Below, piece by piece: positions 27,516-39,742 of a stretch of DNA of 45,641 nt. Source of the stretch: Hyphomicrobiales bacterium. Lineage in GTDB: Bacteria > Pseudomonadota > Alphaproteobacteria > Rhizobiales > Devosiaceae. The stretch's first letter is position 1. Each line of letters starts with the position of its first letter. The position numbers and the translations under genes are program-made. The stretch is taken from assembly GCA_015490455.1 (NCBI GenBank), contig WFXU01000053.1, forward strand, positions 1 through 45,641, in the 5' to 3' direction. Under the pieces are notes generated by a model. The model was given only the letters and a program-made list of their open reading frames with translations. It did not search any database and was not told where the DNA came from.

Positions 27516-27541
27516 TTTATAGATGGTGACTAATCTATAAA
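27516..27541 (+). terminator. AT-rich perfect hairpin directly after ftsZ
   Basis: TTTATAGAT (27516-27524) and ATCTATAAA (27533-27541) form a perfect 9-bp stem with an 8-nt loop, starting on the base after the ftsZ stop. There is no T-run, so it is more likely an mRNA 3'-end stabiliser or processing site than a stand-alone terminator. Confidence 0.35.
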
Positions 27542-27558
27542 TAAATGAAAAATATTTG

Positions 27559-27599
27559 CCAAAAAAGATCAATATGGGTTCCTTATTGGTCTTTTTTGG
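27559..27599. terminator. Intrinsic terminator between ftsZ and lpxC
   Basis: CCAAAAAAGATCAATA (27559-27574) pairs with TATTGGTCTTTTTTGG (27584-27599) over 16 positions with a single G-U, around a 9-nt loop. The A-run on one side and T-run on the other make it look like a bidirectional rho-independent terminator. It separates ftsZ from lpxC. An in-frame reading extension of lpxC through it is an artefact of the hairpin. Confidence 0.65.
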
Positions 27600-27605
27600 T
27601 ATAAG
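27597..27605 (+). promoter_or_regulatory. Candidate extended -10 promoter of lpxC
   Basis: TGGTATAAG (27597-27605) fits an extended -10 element (TGn plus TATAAG), with the lpxC start 35 nt downstream. It overlaps the last bases of the terminator hairpin. No good -35 box is visible, as is usual for extended -10 promoters. This would give lpxC transcription independent of ftsZ. Confidence 0.35.
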
Positions 27606-27639
27606 AGTGTTCTTCAGTATTAATTTTGGGACGGTAATT

Positions 27640-28596
27640 ATGAACAGCCTATCTGCGCGCCAAGTAACCCTTAGGAGTAAAGTAGAATTTAGTGGATTTG
27701 GGGTGCATTCGGCTAAACCAGCAGATTTAACTATAGAGCCAGCCAAAGCTGATAGCGGCTTACAAATCTGTAGAATCATGGAGGATGGTTCTGTTGCCGG
27801 GCCGGTAAAAGTTCATTATTCAAGAATAGCTGGCACAAATTTATGCACAACTCTTGATTTAGGCAATTCGGTAACTCTGGCAACTATTGAACATGTAGTT
27901 GCTGCCCTTAGCGGACTTGGTGTCGATAATGCTCTGATTACTGTTAGTGGGCCTGAATGTCCTATTCTTGATGGAAGCGCATTTATTTTTGCGCAAGAAA
28001 TAGTTGCATCAGGATTAAAAATTCTGCCAGCAAAAAGAAAATTCATTAAAATTTTACGCGCCGTAACTGTCAGAAATAATGAGGCCTTTGCGGCTCTTGA
28101 ACCATATAATGGTCGTGTGTTTGATATTGACATTGATTTTGATAGTGCGGTTATCGGACGACAAAGAATGATTTTTGATTGGACACCAAGACGTTTCTTT
28201 GAAGATGTCTCAAAAGCCAGAACTTTTGGCTTTGTGCAACAGGCAGAAATTTTGAAACAAGGAGGGCACGCGCTTGGCTCTTCTTTAGAAAATTCAATAG
28301 CGGTTGATAAAGACAAAATATTAAATAAAGGGGAATTGCGCTATGAGGACGAATTTGTCCGCCATAAATTACTTGATGCAGTTGGCGATTTAGCGCTTGG
28401 CGGCTTGCCAATTTATGGACGGTTTAGATCATATAAGGGAGGGCATAAATTAAATTCGCAAATATTAAAAAGCATGTTCTCTAATGAGGCAAATTACGAA
28501 ATTGTGTTTGCAAATGACTTGCCTCTTTCTTTTGATGCGTTAGATGATTTACCTTTGGAACTTGAAATTGAGCCATTTTTACGCTCAGTTGGTTAG
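27640..28596 (+). CDS. lpxC: UDP-3-O-acyl-GlcNAc deacetylase LpxC
   Basis: This zinc deacetylase carries out the committed step of lipid A synthesis, so the organism makes lipopolysaccharide or at least lipid A. It has 318 residues from ATG at 27640, chosen for the GGGACGG ribosome-binding site and because the protein then starts like its relatives (MNSLSARQVTLRSKVEFSG). Zinc ligands are seen in TIEHVVAAL and RHKLLDAVGDLAL (His and Asp), and the catalytic His in GGHKLNSQIL. In Rhizobiales lpxC follows ftsZ and precedes bamD, as here. Confidence 0.96.
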   Translation: MNSLSARQVTLRSKVEFSGFGVHSAKPADLTIEPAKADSGLQICRIMEDGSVAGPVKVHYSRIAGTNLCTTLDLGNSVTLATIEHVVAALSGLGVDNALITVSGPECPILDGSAFIFAQEIVASGLKILPAKRKFIKILRAVTVRNNEAFAALEPYNGRVFDIDIDFDSAVIGRQRMIFDWTPRRFFEDVSKARTFGFVQQAEILKQGGHALGSSLENSIAVDKDKILNKGELRYEDEFVRHKLLDAVGDLALGGLPIYGRFRSYKGGHKLNSQILKSMFSNEANYEIVFANDLPLSFDALDDLPLELEIEPFLRSVG

Positions 28597-28683
28597 GGTG
28601 AAGTTTTAGTTTGGCCATAGTTTTGTTCCAATTTTATTTTAACTCACGCAACTTTAGAAGTTACAACTTAGAAGGTTTGATTT

Positions 28684-29532
28684 GTGAAATATTTATTAGA
28701 TAAAATTATTGCCGTTACAATGCTGAGAATTGTTATTATTCTGGCTGCACTAATTAGCCTATCCGCTTGCACTAGCTTTAATTTATTTAGTCCACCAAAA
28801 ATTAAGCAGGAAGAAATAATTGCCCCCGATGTTCTATATCAGAGTGCACTTGATGATATGGATAGGCAATATTTCCAAACAGCGCTGAAAACTCTTGCTA
28901 AATTAGAGCGCCAGCATCCAACGTCTGAATATGCTGAAAAAGCAAAATTAATGACCGTTTATGCGAATTTTCGTATTGGCCGCTATAATGATGCAATTTT
29001 AGCAGCTGATCGCTATTTGGCACTCTATCCAAACTCAAAAGAAGTTCCCTATATTCTTTATCTAAAGGGTAATTCTTATTATGCACAAATTAAGGATATT
29101 ACCCGCGACCAGCAATTAGCGCAGGATGCTATTGATACATTACAAATGCTCATCGCCGGCTATCCTAAGTCAAAATATGTTGAGGAGGCTAAAAAAAGTA
29201 TTCGTGTTGCTAATGACCAGTTGGCTGGCAAGGAAATGTCGGTTGGCCGATATTATTTAGGTAATAAGGAATATAGCGCCGCTCTTAATCGCTTTCGGGT
29301 TGTGGTTGATAAATATCAAACCTCAACTCATATTGAAGAAGCGCTTTATCGTTTGGTTGAAACCTATCTTGCTTTGGGCTTGATAAATGAAGCGCGCACG
29401 GCAGCGGCGGTTTTGGGGCACAATTATTCTGCTAGCCAATGGTATGAATCGGCCTATAATTTACTGCAACAACAAGGCGTAACGCCAAAAATGATGGATG
29501 AAAATTTATTTAAGCAAACATCTGGTAGTTAG
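28684..29532 (+). CDS. bamD: Outer-membrane assembly lipoprotein BamD (ComL)
   Basis: This component of the BAM complex inserts beta-barrel proteins into the outer membrane. It has 282 residues, with a lipoprotein signal ending in the lipobox LSAC (Cys29), then tetratricopeptide-like repeats (about 45-265), including the ALKTLAKLERQHPTSEYAEKA type of repeat start. The GTG start at 28684 has AGAAGG 8 nt upstream. An ATG at 28720 would also leave a complete signal peptide. It sits between lpxC and recN as in relatives. Confidence 0.94.
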   Translation: MKYLLDKIIAVTMLRIVIILAALISLSACTSFNLFSPPKIKQEEIIAPDVLYQSALDDMDRQYFQTALKTLAKLERQHPTSEYAEKAKLMTVYANFRIGRYNDAILAADRYLALYPNSKEVPYILYLKGNSYYAQIKDITRDQQLAQDAIDTLQMLIAGYPKSKYVEEAKKSIRVANDQLAGKEMSVGRYYLGNKEYSAALNRFRVVVDKYQTSTHIEEALYRLVETYLALGLINEARTAAAVLGHNYSASQWYESAYNLLQQQGVTPKMMDENLFKQTSGS

Positions 29533-29557
29533 AATTTTTTCTTGCTAATTAATATTT

Positions 29558-33324
<3,767 letters not shown>

Positions 33325-33357
33325 ATAATTTAATGAAGATGGTTAATTTAGAAGATA

Positions 33358-34128
33358 TTAGCGGTTTTTCTTGCCTTTATTACGTAAAATATGAGCAAAA
33401 TTCGCATCATAAAGGGCGCTATTGGGAAAATTATTTTCTGCAAATATTTTCCCGACAAAAATTAGGGCGGAGCGGGTAATTTTGGCTTTTCGAACTTCTG
33501 CCTGCATATTCTCTAACGTAGTAAAAATATATTTTTCATCCTTCCATGTTGCCCGATAGGCAATAATTGTCGGACAATCATTACCATAGTGAGGCGCTAA
33601 TGTTTCTCTTATATATTTAAGATTACGAATTGAGAGATGAATTGCCAAAGTTGCTTTGCTTCTGGCTAAAATCTCTAATTTTTCCGTTTCAGGCATTAAA
33701 GAAGCCTTGCCTTGAGTGCGTGTAAGAATAATAGTTTGACTAATATTTGGTAATGTTAATTCAGTGCCAATTTTAGCTGCAACAGCGGCAAAAGAGGGCA
33801 CTCCGGGTACAATTTCATAAGCAATATTTAGCTCTTTTAAGCGGCGTATTTGTTCGCCTATTGCACCATAAATAGAGGGGTCTCCTGAATGGAGCCGCGC
33901 AAGATTTTCTCCTCTTTTATCTGCCTCAACCATTATTTTAATAATTTGCTCAAGGTTAAGCGGGGCGCTATTAATTAATGTTGCATTTTTGGGTGCTATT
34001 TTTATTAGTTCTTCTGGCACGAGCGAGCCTGCATAAAGGCAAATGGGACAGGATTTAAGTAAATTTTGCCCTCTAACGGTAATAAGATCTGCTGCGCCCG
34101 GGCCGGCTCCTATGAAATAAATAGTCAT
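33358..34128 (-). CDS. cobM: Precorrin-4 C11-methyltransferase CobM
   Basis: This SAM-dependent methyltransferase of aerobic cobalamin (B12) synthesis methylates C11 of precorrin-4. It has about 256 residues from ATG at 34128, preferred over TTG at 34140 for its GAAGA upstream. Features are the N-terminal FIGAGPGAADLITVRG, YAGSLVPEE, ARLHSGDPSIYGAIGEQ, and EIVPGVPSFAAVAA, typical of CobM/CbiF. It stands alone, on the opposite strand to its neighbours, with no other cob gene or recognisable cobalamin riboswitch in the window. Confidence 0.93.
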   Translation of the reverse strand: MTIYFIGAGPGAADLITVRGQNLLKSCPICLYAGSLVPEELIKIAPKNATLINSAPLNLEQIIKIMVEADKRGENLARLHSGDPSIYGAIGEQIRRLKELNIAYEIVPGVPSFAAVAAKIGTELTLPNISQTIILTRTQGKASLMPETEKLEILARSKATLAIHLSIRNLKYIRETLAPHYGNDCPTIIAYRATWKDEKYIFTTLENMQAEVRKAKITRSALIFVGKIFAENNFPNSALYDANFAHILRNKGKKNR

Positions 34129-34500
34129 GCTGGTCTTCAATCTGTTATTTATACTGACTCATAAGTAAGATGAGATTTGAAGGCAATAAAATTATTGGAA
34201 TAATTGAAAGCCATATAGATAAATTATTACAAATAGAGCGATTAAACCATCATAATAGGGCGGACAAATCATTATAAATATGGGTATATGTTAAATAGTT
34301 CGTTCGCATAATATATATTATGGAACTTTTATCGATGTAAATTAGTGCTTTTATATATTCTATTTATCCTAATATTGCCGTTTTAATAATATAACTATCC
34401 TTGCTATTGGCCACTGGAATAAAAAGAATATTTGACTTTTGTATTGGCCGGCTTGACAATAAACTAATCCGACAAGAATTAAAAAATAAAGCGATTATCT
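34129..34500. other. Gene-free divergent region between cobM and the AEC transporter
   Basis: No credible gene was found in these roughly 370 very AT-rich bases. Visible elements are a perfect 16-nt palindrome CATAATATATATTATG (34307-34322), two copies of TATTGGCC (34405-34412 and 34442-34449), and a TTGACA hexamer at 34453-34458 with an AATTAA-like -10 about 18 nt on, 43 nt before the transporter start. It probably carries the divergent promoters. Confidence 0.4.
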
Positions 34501-35439
34501 ATGTTAACTGCCTTTAATTCACTAGCACCAATTTTTTCACTCATTGCTTTGGGTTTTATTTTAAGAAAATCTGCCCTAATACCGATTGAGCAATGGCGCT
34601 CGGTAGAATTAATTTGCTTTTATTTATTATTTCCCTCTTTACTTATCACCACTCTTGCTGATGCAAATATTTCATTTGGTAAATTACTTCCCTTTGCTAT
34701 TTCCTTATTTATAGTAATTATTGCCATCTGTCTTTTAACCTGGCTAAGCCGCGTTCCATTAAAGAAAATCTGGAATGTAGATAACCCCGCTTTTACAACA
34801 ATATTTCAAACCTCAACTCGCTGGCACGGATTTATAGCCTTTGCCATTGTTGAAGATTTGTTTGGTACGCAGGGCTTAGCTATTTTAGCAATAGCTTTTA
34901 TTGTCATTGTTCCTTTTATAAATGTGGTAAATATTTGGGTGCTGGCCAGCTATGCAAGCAAACAGACCCCCTCACCTACTAAAATTTTGATAACCATAAT
35001 AAAAAATCCGCTAATTATTGGTATTTTTTTCGGGATAATTATTAATGTTAGCAATTTTGTGCTTCCAAAGCCTATTTATTCAACATTAGATCTATTGGGG
35101 CGGGCTGCTCTTGGCATGTCATTATTGGCAATGGGTGCTGCCATAAGCTGGAAAGCTATTAAATCTTCTGGAAAGGAAGTGTTTTTTGCTTCCTTTATTC
35201 GCCTTATTCTTACGCCGATTTTCGCCTTTATTGTTGCAAATATTTTTTCTGTCAATGCAGATGAATTTATTATTCTGATTATTGCCGCTTCAGTTCCAAC
35301 TGCGGTTAATGGCTATATTTTGGCGCGCGCAATGGGAGGTGATGCCGAACTTTATGCTGCTACTTCCAGTGCGCAAGTGCTGTTTTCATTTGTAACTTTG
35401 CCAATTATTATTTGGCTTGCCATGCAATTTGCCGGTTAA
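34501..35439 (+). CDS. AEC-family (auxin efflux carrier-like) transporter
   Basis: This 312-residue membrane protein has about ten hydrophobic helices arranged as two inverted sets of five, the AEC family layout. The N terminus (FNSLAPIFSLIALGFILRKS) and the C-terminal half with SVPTAVNGYILARAMGGDAELYAATSSAQVL match bacterial AEC transporters. These export or import small organic acids such as malate or malonate; the substrate cannot be deduced here. It lies 83 nt before pyrB, and a shared transcript is possible. Confidence 0.88.
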   Translation: MLTAFNSLAPIFSLIALGFILRKSALIPIEQWRSVELICFYLLFPSLLITTLADANISFGKLLPFAISLFIVIIAICLLTWLSRVPLKKIWNVDNPAFTTIFQTSTRWHGFIAFAIVEDLFGTQGLAILAIAFIVIVPFINVVNIWVLASYASKQTPSPTKILITIIKNPLIIGIFFGIIINVSNFVLPKPIYSTLDLLGRAALGMSLLAMGAAISWKAIKSSGKEVFFASFIRLILTPIFAFIVANIFSVNADEFIILIIAASVPTAVNGYILARAMGGDAELYAATSSAQVLFSFVTLPIIIWLAMQFAG

Positions 35440-35522
35440 TAATTATTTTTTAGTTAGTTTCCATCTTGGCAGATAAATTCTTCTGGGCTAAACCACTAAA
35501 GGTTAAATATGTGGGAAGTTTA

Positions 35523-36521
35523 ATGTCAGATAATTTTCATATTGATGAAAATTCAAAAAATAATAAGGCCAAGCCCCCTAAAAATTCGTTTTTTCAGCAT
35601 AAGGATTTATTGGGAATTGCTCAGCTTAATCAGGTTGAGATAATAAATTTGCTTGATCGGGCAGAAGAAATGATTGCCATTTCTCGTCAGCCACAAAAAA
35701 TATTCCCCTCTTTAACCGGAAAAACGCAAATAAATTTATTTTTTGAAAATTCCACGCGAACTCAATCAAGTTTTGAAATAGCTGGCAAAAGGCTTGGTGC
35801 TTTAGTTGTTAATATGTCGGTTAAAACTTCTTCACTAAATAAGGGTGAAACTTTAATTGATACGGCGGCAACATTAAATGCCATGCGCCCAGACATTATT
35901 GTGGTGCGTCATTCTGAGGCGGGGGCGGTAGAATTATTAAGTCAAAAAGTTGGCTGCTCGGTTGTAAATGCCGGCGATGGCATACATGAACATCCCACTC
36001 AGGCTTTGCTGGATGCGCTTACAATAAGACGGCATAAAAAGCGCTTAAATGGTCTAACTGTGGCGATTTGTGGCGATATTGCCCATTCTCGCGTTGCTCG
36101 CTCTAATCTTTTATTGCTCAACTTAATGAATGTCAGAACAAGAATAATAGCCCCTCGCACCCTTTTACCAACGGGAATTGAAAAATTATGTTCCGAAGTT
36201 TTTACCGATATGGATGAAGGATTAAAGCAGGTTGATGTTATTATGATGCTGCGCCTACAACAAGAGAGAATAAGCGGTAAACTTGTCCCTTCTATGCGTG
36301 AATATTACCATTTTTACGGATTAGATCAGGAGCGGTTAAAACTGGCAAAGCCAGATGCTATTGTCATGCATCCGGGACCAATAAATCGTGGGGTTGAGAT
36401 TGATCCTTTGGTTGCTGATGGCACGCAATCGGTCATAAATGAGCAGGTAGAAATGGGTGTTGCGGTTAGAATGGCTGTCTTAGATTTTCTGGCCGGCGAA
36501 AAAGCGGAGCCAGCCAAATGA
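35523..36521 (+). CDS. pyrB: Aspartate carbamoyltransferase catalytic chain PyrB
   Basis: PyrB joins carbamoyl phosphate and aspartate in pyrimidine synthesis. It has 332 residues from ATG at 35523, chosen for the GGGAAG ribosome-binding site; a TTG at 35466 would add 19 residues without family support. Motifs include the carbamoyl-phosphate site [44 protein letters not shown] and [12 protein letters not shown]. The stop overlaps the next gene by 4 nt. That neighbour is probably a structural partner rather than an active enzyme, as in Pseudomonas-type ATCase. Confidence 0.96.
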   Translation: MSDNFHIDENSKNNKAKPPKNSFFQHKDLLGIAQLNQVEIINLLDRAEEMIAISRQPQKIFPSLTGKTQINLFFENSTRTQSSFEIAGKRLGALVVNMSVKTSSLNKGETLIDTAATLNAMRPDIIVVRHSEAGAVELLSQKVGCSVVNAGDGIHEHPTQALLDALTIRRHKKRLNGLTVAICGDIAHSRVARSNLLLLNLMNVRTRIIAPRTLLPTGIEKLCSEVFTDMDEGLKQVDVIMMLRLQQERISGKLVPSMREYYHFYGLDQERLKLAKPDAIVMHPGPINRGVEIDPLVADGTQSVINEQVEMGVAVRMAVLDFLAGEKAEPAK

Positions 36522-37810
36522 GTAATGATTTATTGATTAAAAATGCCAGAATTATAGATCCAAATAGTGAATTAGATGATGAAGGATCTTTATTGGTAAG
36601 AAACGGTAAAATAGCTGATATTTTTATCAATAAGGAACCTTTAATTACAGAAAATATTAAAATTATAGATGCAAAAGGGCTTATTTTGGCGCCCGGCCTT
36701 ATTGATATTCGTGTTTTTACGGGTGAGCCAGGACACGAATTTCGCGAAACTTTAGCTAGTGCTTCTATGGCGGCAGCAGCTGGGGGGGTAACCACATTTG
36801 TTACCATGCCCGATACATTGCCGGTAATAGATGATGCAGCATTAGTTGATTTTATTATCAGGCGCGCTAATGCCACCGCCAAAATAAATATTTTGCCGGC
36901 CGCCGCCATGACCAAAGGTTTAAGGGGGAAAGAAATAAGCGAATATGGCTTATTAAAGCAGGCTGGCGCTGTTTGTTTTACCGATGGCAGAAATTCTGTT
37001 AGCTCTAGCGCACTCCTAAAAACCGCTTTTACATATGCGGCAAATTTTAATATGCCAATTATAAACCATCTAAATGACCCTGAACTTGGAACAGGTCATA
37101 TGCATGCCGGGCTTATGGCAACGGGGCTTGGCTTAAAACCAATCCCCTATGAAGCTGAAACAATTCCCTTAGAGCGCGATTTGCAATTGGCTGCTCTTAG
37201 CGGTGTTCGCTATCACGGGGCACAAATTTCTTGTGCCGCTTCTGTTGAGATTATGCGGCGTCATAAAGAGAGAAATAACAATATTTCTTGTGGTGTATCA
37301 ATTAATAATCTTTCGCTTAATGAAAATGATATTGGTTCTTATAGAACCTTTTTCAAACTTTCGCCCCCTTTGCGGAGCGAAAAAGATAGAAAGGCATTAA
37401 TTAGTGCCCTAAAGGAAGGAATAATAGATATTATTCACTCCGATCATGACCCACAAGATGTTGAAGGCAAAAGAGTGCCCTTTGCGCAAGCGGCAAATGG
37501 TGCCATTGGCTTAGAAACATTGTTAGCGGCTGCTTTAAGACTGGTTCATAGTGGTGAGGTGGAATTAAAAACGATTTTACGCGCATTAAGCACTAATCCA
37601 GCAAAATTACTGGGGCTGAATTTGGGAAAATTGGAAATTGGCACAAGGGCTGATATTATTTTATTTGATATTGACTATCCCTGGGTAGTAAAAGAAAATG
37701 AGTTGCTCTCACGCTCTCGCAATACAATATTTGAAAGAGCTAAGATGAGTGGTAAAATTATTAAAACATTTGTTGGTGGAAAAGAAGTTTTTGCTCTAAC
37801 TGAAAGATAA
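36518..37810 (+). CDS. pyrC: Dihydroorotase-like protein PyrC', probably non-catalytic
   Basis: This 430-residue amidohydrolase-fold protein of the dihydroorotase family overlaps pyrB by 4 nt. Active enzymes bind zinc through a His-x-His in the DxHxH...REPG segment. Here the segment reads [13 protein letters not shown], so both His are replaced (Arg65, Phe67). A further ligand position, normally AHxS, reads AQIS (Gln236). The SDHDPQ and [10 protein letters not shown] region keeps the overall form. In Pseudomonas an inactive PyrC' is needed to assemble active PyrB dodecamers, and this gene has the same position and loss. A working dihydroorotase must be encoded elsewhere. Confidence 0.88.
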   Translation: MSNDLLIKNARIIDPNSELDDEGSLLVRNGKIADIFINKEPLITENIKIIDAKGLILAPGLIDIRVFTGEPGHEFRETLASASMAAAAGGVTTFVTMPDTLPVIDDAALVDFIIRRANATAKINILPAAAMTKGLRGKEISEYGLLKQAGAVCFTDGRNSVSSSALLKTAFTYAANFNMPIINHLNDPELGTGHMHAGLMATGLGLKPIPYEAETIPLERDLQLAALSGVRYHGAQISCAASVEIMRRHKERNNNISCGVSINNLSLNENDIGSYRTFFKLSPPLRSEKDRKALISALKEGIIDIIHSDHDPQDVEGKRVPFAQAANGAIGLETLLAAALRLVHSGEVELKTILRALSTNPAKLLGLNLGKLEIGTRADIILFDIDYPWVVKENELLSRSRNTIFERAKMSGKIIKTFVGGKEVFALTER

Positions 37811-37814
37811 TCAT

Positions 37815-38405
37815 ATGTATTTAAGTTTTCTAGCAGCTTTAATTATTGGTTATGGGCTTGGCTCAATCCCCTTTGGTTTATTATTCACGCATTTTGCCGG
37901 TCTTGATGATATAAGAAAAATTGGCTCGGGAAATATTGGGGCAACTAATGTTTTAAGAACCGGGCATAAATGGTTGGCTCTGGCGACATTGCTGGCAGAT
38001 ATGGGCAAGGGTGCTGTAGCTGTAATAATTGTTGGCTATTTCATACAGCAACCCTATGTGCTTTTATTTGCCGGTTTTGGCGCTTTTTTAGGACATATTT
38101 TCCCTATTTGGCTGCGATTTAAGGGAGGCAAAGGAGTTGCCACCTATATTGGGGTTATGCTGGCCTTAAACCCAATTGTGGGGCTGATTATGTGCGCTAT
38201 TTGGGTGTTTTTTGCACTATTTTTCCGTTTTTCTTCTCTTTCTGCTTTGACTATGGCCGCCGCTGCCCCATATTTATCCTTTATGTTTGGGAATTTTTTC
38301 ATGATGATTATGGCGCTATTAATTACCATTTTATTATTCTACAAACATTGGGATAATATTAAACGATTAGCAGCGGGAACTGAACCTAAAATTGGTGAAA
38401 ATTAA
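37815..38405 (+). CDS. plsY: Glycerol-3-phosphate acyltransferase PlsY
   Basis: This membrane acyltransferase uses acyl phosphate to make lysophosphatidate, the first step of phospholipid synthesis. It has 196 residues with about five hydrophobic helices. Family motifs are GSIPFGLLF, the GSGNIGATNVLRT loop, and LGHIFPIWLRFKGGKGVAT. It starts 4 nt after the dihydroorotase-like gene and is followed by dprA after 1 nt, so it sits within the pyrB-topA operon-like block as in other Rhizobiales. Confidence 0.96.
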   Translation: MYLSFLAALIIGYGLGSIPFGLLFTHFAGLDDIRKIGSGNIGATNVLRTGHKWLALATLLADMGKGAVAVIIVGYFIQQPYVLLFAGFGAFLGHIFPIWLRFKGGKGVATYIGVMLALNPIVGLIMCAIWVFFALFFRFSSLSALTMAAAAPYLSFMFGNFFMMIMALLITILLFYKHWDNIKRLAAGTEPKIGEN

Positions 38406-38406
38406 C

Positions 38407-39621
38407 ATGCCGGTGTTGCCTCCATTTTCCAAACAGGAAGATAATGGTGCATCTAAATTAAGTCATGAAGAAATATTAGAGCGGCAAAGATTTGATTGGC
38501 TTAGGCTTTATCGCACCGAAAATATAGGGCCAGCAACTTTTCGTAAATTAATAAATCGCTTTGGCTCTGCTGCTAATGCTCTTGAGGCTTTACCATATTT
38601 GGCACAAAATACGAGGAATAAAACCCTCCTAAAACCACCAACAAAAAGCGAAATAGAAGATGAAATTGCCAAAGTTAAACAGATGGGGTCCAGATTTATT
38701 TGTGCATTTGATGAACAATATCCGCCATTGCTAAAATATATTCACTCCTCACCCCCTATTCTAACCATATTGGGTGGTGAAAATATAAATTATACAAAAA
38801 CTATCGCAATAGTTGGCGGGAGAAATGCTTCTGCTGCCGGCAGGAGAATAGTTTCGCTTATTGCTAGCGAATTAAGCGAAATGGGATATATTATTATTTC
38901 TGGCCTTGCGCGCGGTATTGACAGTGTAAGTCATCAAGCGAGCTTAAAAAAGGGCACAGTTGCAATTTTAGCCGGTGGAATTGATTATATTTATCCCATA
39001 GAAAATGTAGATTTGGCAGCAAAAATTGTTGAAAATGGTGGAGCCCTAATTTCAGAAATGCCGCTTGGCCATGAACCCAGAGCAAAGGATTTTCCCCGCC
39101 GAAACCGCATAATTTCTGGAATTTCACAGGCGGTTTTAGTTGTTGAAGCGGCTAAAAGATCGGGCTCGCTCATTACTGCTAAATTTGCGCTTGAGCATGA
39201 TAGAGAAATATTTGCTGTTCCCGGTTCTCCCCTTGATAGTCGCTCAACCGGAGCCAATCATTTGATAAAACAGGGGGCAATTTTAGTTAGTTCAGCCAAA
39301 GATATAGTTGAACAGCTGGAAAATAATCCACTGAATAATAAGCGGCTTTTTGAAGAAGATGAAAATTATTTTTTTACACAGTGTGGCGCTGAATTAGTAA
39401 CAAATTTGCCGGATAAAGATATGAGCAAGAGCAAAATTGAATTAGCCGGAGAAAAAGAAAAAAACATAGTTCTTAAGGCGCTTAGCCCGACCCCAATTGC
39501 AGTAGATGAGTTAATTCAACAGACAAAATTTTCGGCCGATTTAGTGCAAATAATTTTACTAGAATTAGATATTGAGGGGCGGATTGAATGGGCGAGCGGG
39601 CAGTTAGTCTCGTTAAAATAG
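38407..39621 (+). CDS. dprA: DNA-processing protein DprA
   Basis: DprA loads RecA on incoming single-stranded DNA during natural transformation. It has 404 residues from ATG at 38407; TTG at 38392 or GTG at 38395 inside plsY are alternatives. An N-terminal SAM-like/helix-hairpin region (about 20-85) is followed by the Rossmann-like core with IVGGRNASAAGR, SGLARGIDSVSHQASL, GGIDYIYP and SEMPLGHEPRAKDFPRRNRIISG. A C-terminal winged helix follows (about 345-404). Single-strand uptake would also suit the DpnA-like methyltransferase at 109, but no other competence gene is visible. Confidence 0.95.
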   Translation: MPVLPPFSKQEDNGASKLSHEEILERQRFDWLRLYRTENIGPATFRKLINRFGSAANALEALPYLAQNTRNKTLLKPPTKSEIEDEIAKVKQMGSRFICAFDEQYPPLLKYIHSSPPILTILGGENINYTKTIAIVGGRNASAAGRRIVSLIASELSEMGYIIISGLARGIDSVSHQASLKKGTVAILAGGIDYIYPIENVDLAAKIVENGGALISEMPLGHEPRAKDFPRRNRIISGISQAVLVVEAAKRSGSLITAKFALEHDREIFAVPGSPLDSRSTGANHLIKQGAILVSSAKDIVEQLENNPLNNKRLFEEDENYFFTQCGAELVTNLPDKDMSKSKIELAGEKEKNIVLKALSPTPIAVDELIQQTKFSADLVQIILLELDIEGRIEWASGQLVSLK

Positions 39622-39742
39622 CAATATTCTGCTTGATTGAAAGTAAAATGACGAATAAGCATCTTGCCAGAAATATGGAAATAAGCCTTTCGCTAATTTA
39701 CAGGTGAGATTAAAATTGCACATAACGGCTTGGAGAAAATAA

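Noticed and set aside
27556..27639. Longer lpxC start at 27556
   Set aside because: The added residues come from translating the terminator hairpin; the ribosome-binding site and family start are at 27640.
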